Positions 5,160-5,212 of a DNA stretch of 5,212 nucleotides are shown in pieces. Both the position numbers and the translations under genes were made by a program. Within the stretch, counting starts at the first letter, position 1, and each line of letters opens with the position of its first letter. Source of the DNA: an uncultured Selenomonadales bacterium (GTDB lineage Bacteria > Bacillota_C > Negativicutes > Selenomonadales > Selenomonadaceae); the NCBI GenBank assembly GCA_947302675.1, contig CAMYWI010000126.1, forward strand, positions 1 through 5,212, given 5' to 3'. The notes under the pieces were generated by a model that did no database searches, was not told where the DNA came from, and saw only the letters and a list, made by a program, of their open reading frames with translations.

Positions 5160-5212
5160 CGGTTAGTCGCAACCCGGTCGCACAGGACGTGCGACCGCCC
5201 GCGCTATTTTGC
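5150..5212 (-). repeat. palindrome-rich intergenic element, copy E4 (cut by window edge)
   Basis: It matches E3 from its trmN6-side edge through H4 (CGGTCGCAC / GTGCGACCG) and into the first arm of H3, where the window stops. The remaining part would lie beyond 5212. Confidence 0.85.

Larger units (their letters stand above)
4622..5212. repeat. 224-bp tandem repeat carrying the 3' end of trmN6 plus the palindromic element
   Basis: Units are 4622-4845, 4846-5069 and 5070-5212, the last cut by the window edge after 143 nt. Each unit has 29 sense codons and the TAG of trmN6 (90 nt), an inverted copy of the E1-type element, and an 11-nt joint AAGACCACGCA. Units 2 and 3 are identical as far as seen. 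Unit 1 differs from unit 2 at six positions: four third-codon positions (4627, 4633, 4657, 4687), all synonymous, and two adjacent bases in a hairpin loop (4765-4766). The array explains the gene-free stretch after 4711; no other gene is visible there, and the number of copies beyond the edge is unknown. Confidence 0.95.

Noticed and set aside
4407..5172. Several long minus-strand open frames beginning MPAWSSYFLCYAQRK
   Set aside because: They run antisense to trmN6 and through the 224-bp repeats. Their similarity to each other comes only from the repeat, they are low-complexity Arg/Ser/Cys-rich, and they have no ribosome site.

Overview
This window most likely comes from a bacterium of the Bacillota. 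The evidence is the gene order yaaR - holB - ricT(yaaT) - trmN6(yabB), which matches the Bacillus subtilis tmk-region order apart from yabA, absent here between ricT and trmN6. An anaerobic Negativicutes (Selenomonas-like) host is my guess, based on the feel of the small secreted proteins and codon use. The sequence alone does not prove it.

Layout. (1) Positions 29-798, minus strand: two tandem, related genes for small secreted proteins. They share almost the same signal peptide but have diverged mature parts. Upstream is a promoter-like pair (TTGACA / TATACT) whose spacer contains a run of 11 G. This is the classic arrangement of a phase-variable promoter. (2) Positions 917-1180, plus strand: a good extended -10 promoter, a structured RNA of about 190 nt that I read as 6S RNA (ssrS), then a 16-bp hairpin. 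(3) Positions 1228-1686: yaaR (DUF327). (4) Positions 1687-1901: a gene-free spacer with short tandem 22-bp repeats running into a palindrome-rich element of about 135 bp. (5) Positions 1902-4711: a tight operon of holB (DNA polymerase III delta'), ricT (PSP1-domain Fe-S protein) and trmN6 (tRNA adenine-N6 methyltransferase), with a 3-nt gap and an ATGA overlap. (6) Positions 4622-5212 and beyond the edge: a 224-bp tandem repeat. Each unit holds the last 29 codons plus stop of trmN6, followed by an inverted copy of the element seen before holB.

The housekeeping genes are conventional: clamp loading, mRNA-processing control and tRNA modification. The unusual content is the repeat family. Copies before holB and after trmN6 lie in opposite orientation. 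Their hairpin stems differ in sequence but remain paired on both sides. The tandem copies differ from the trmN6 end only at synonymous third positions and in one hairpin loop. The second unusual item is the G-tract promoter of the secreted-protein pair. All comparisons were made by eye, without database searches.
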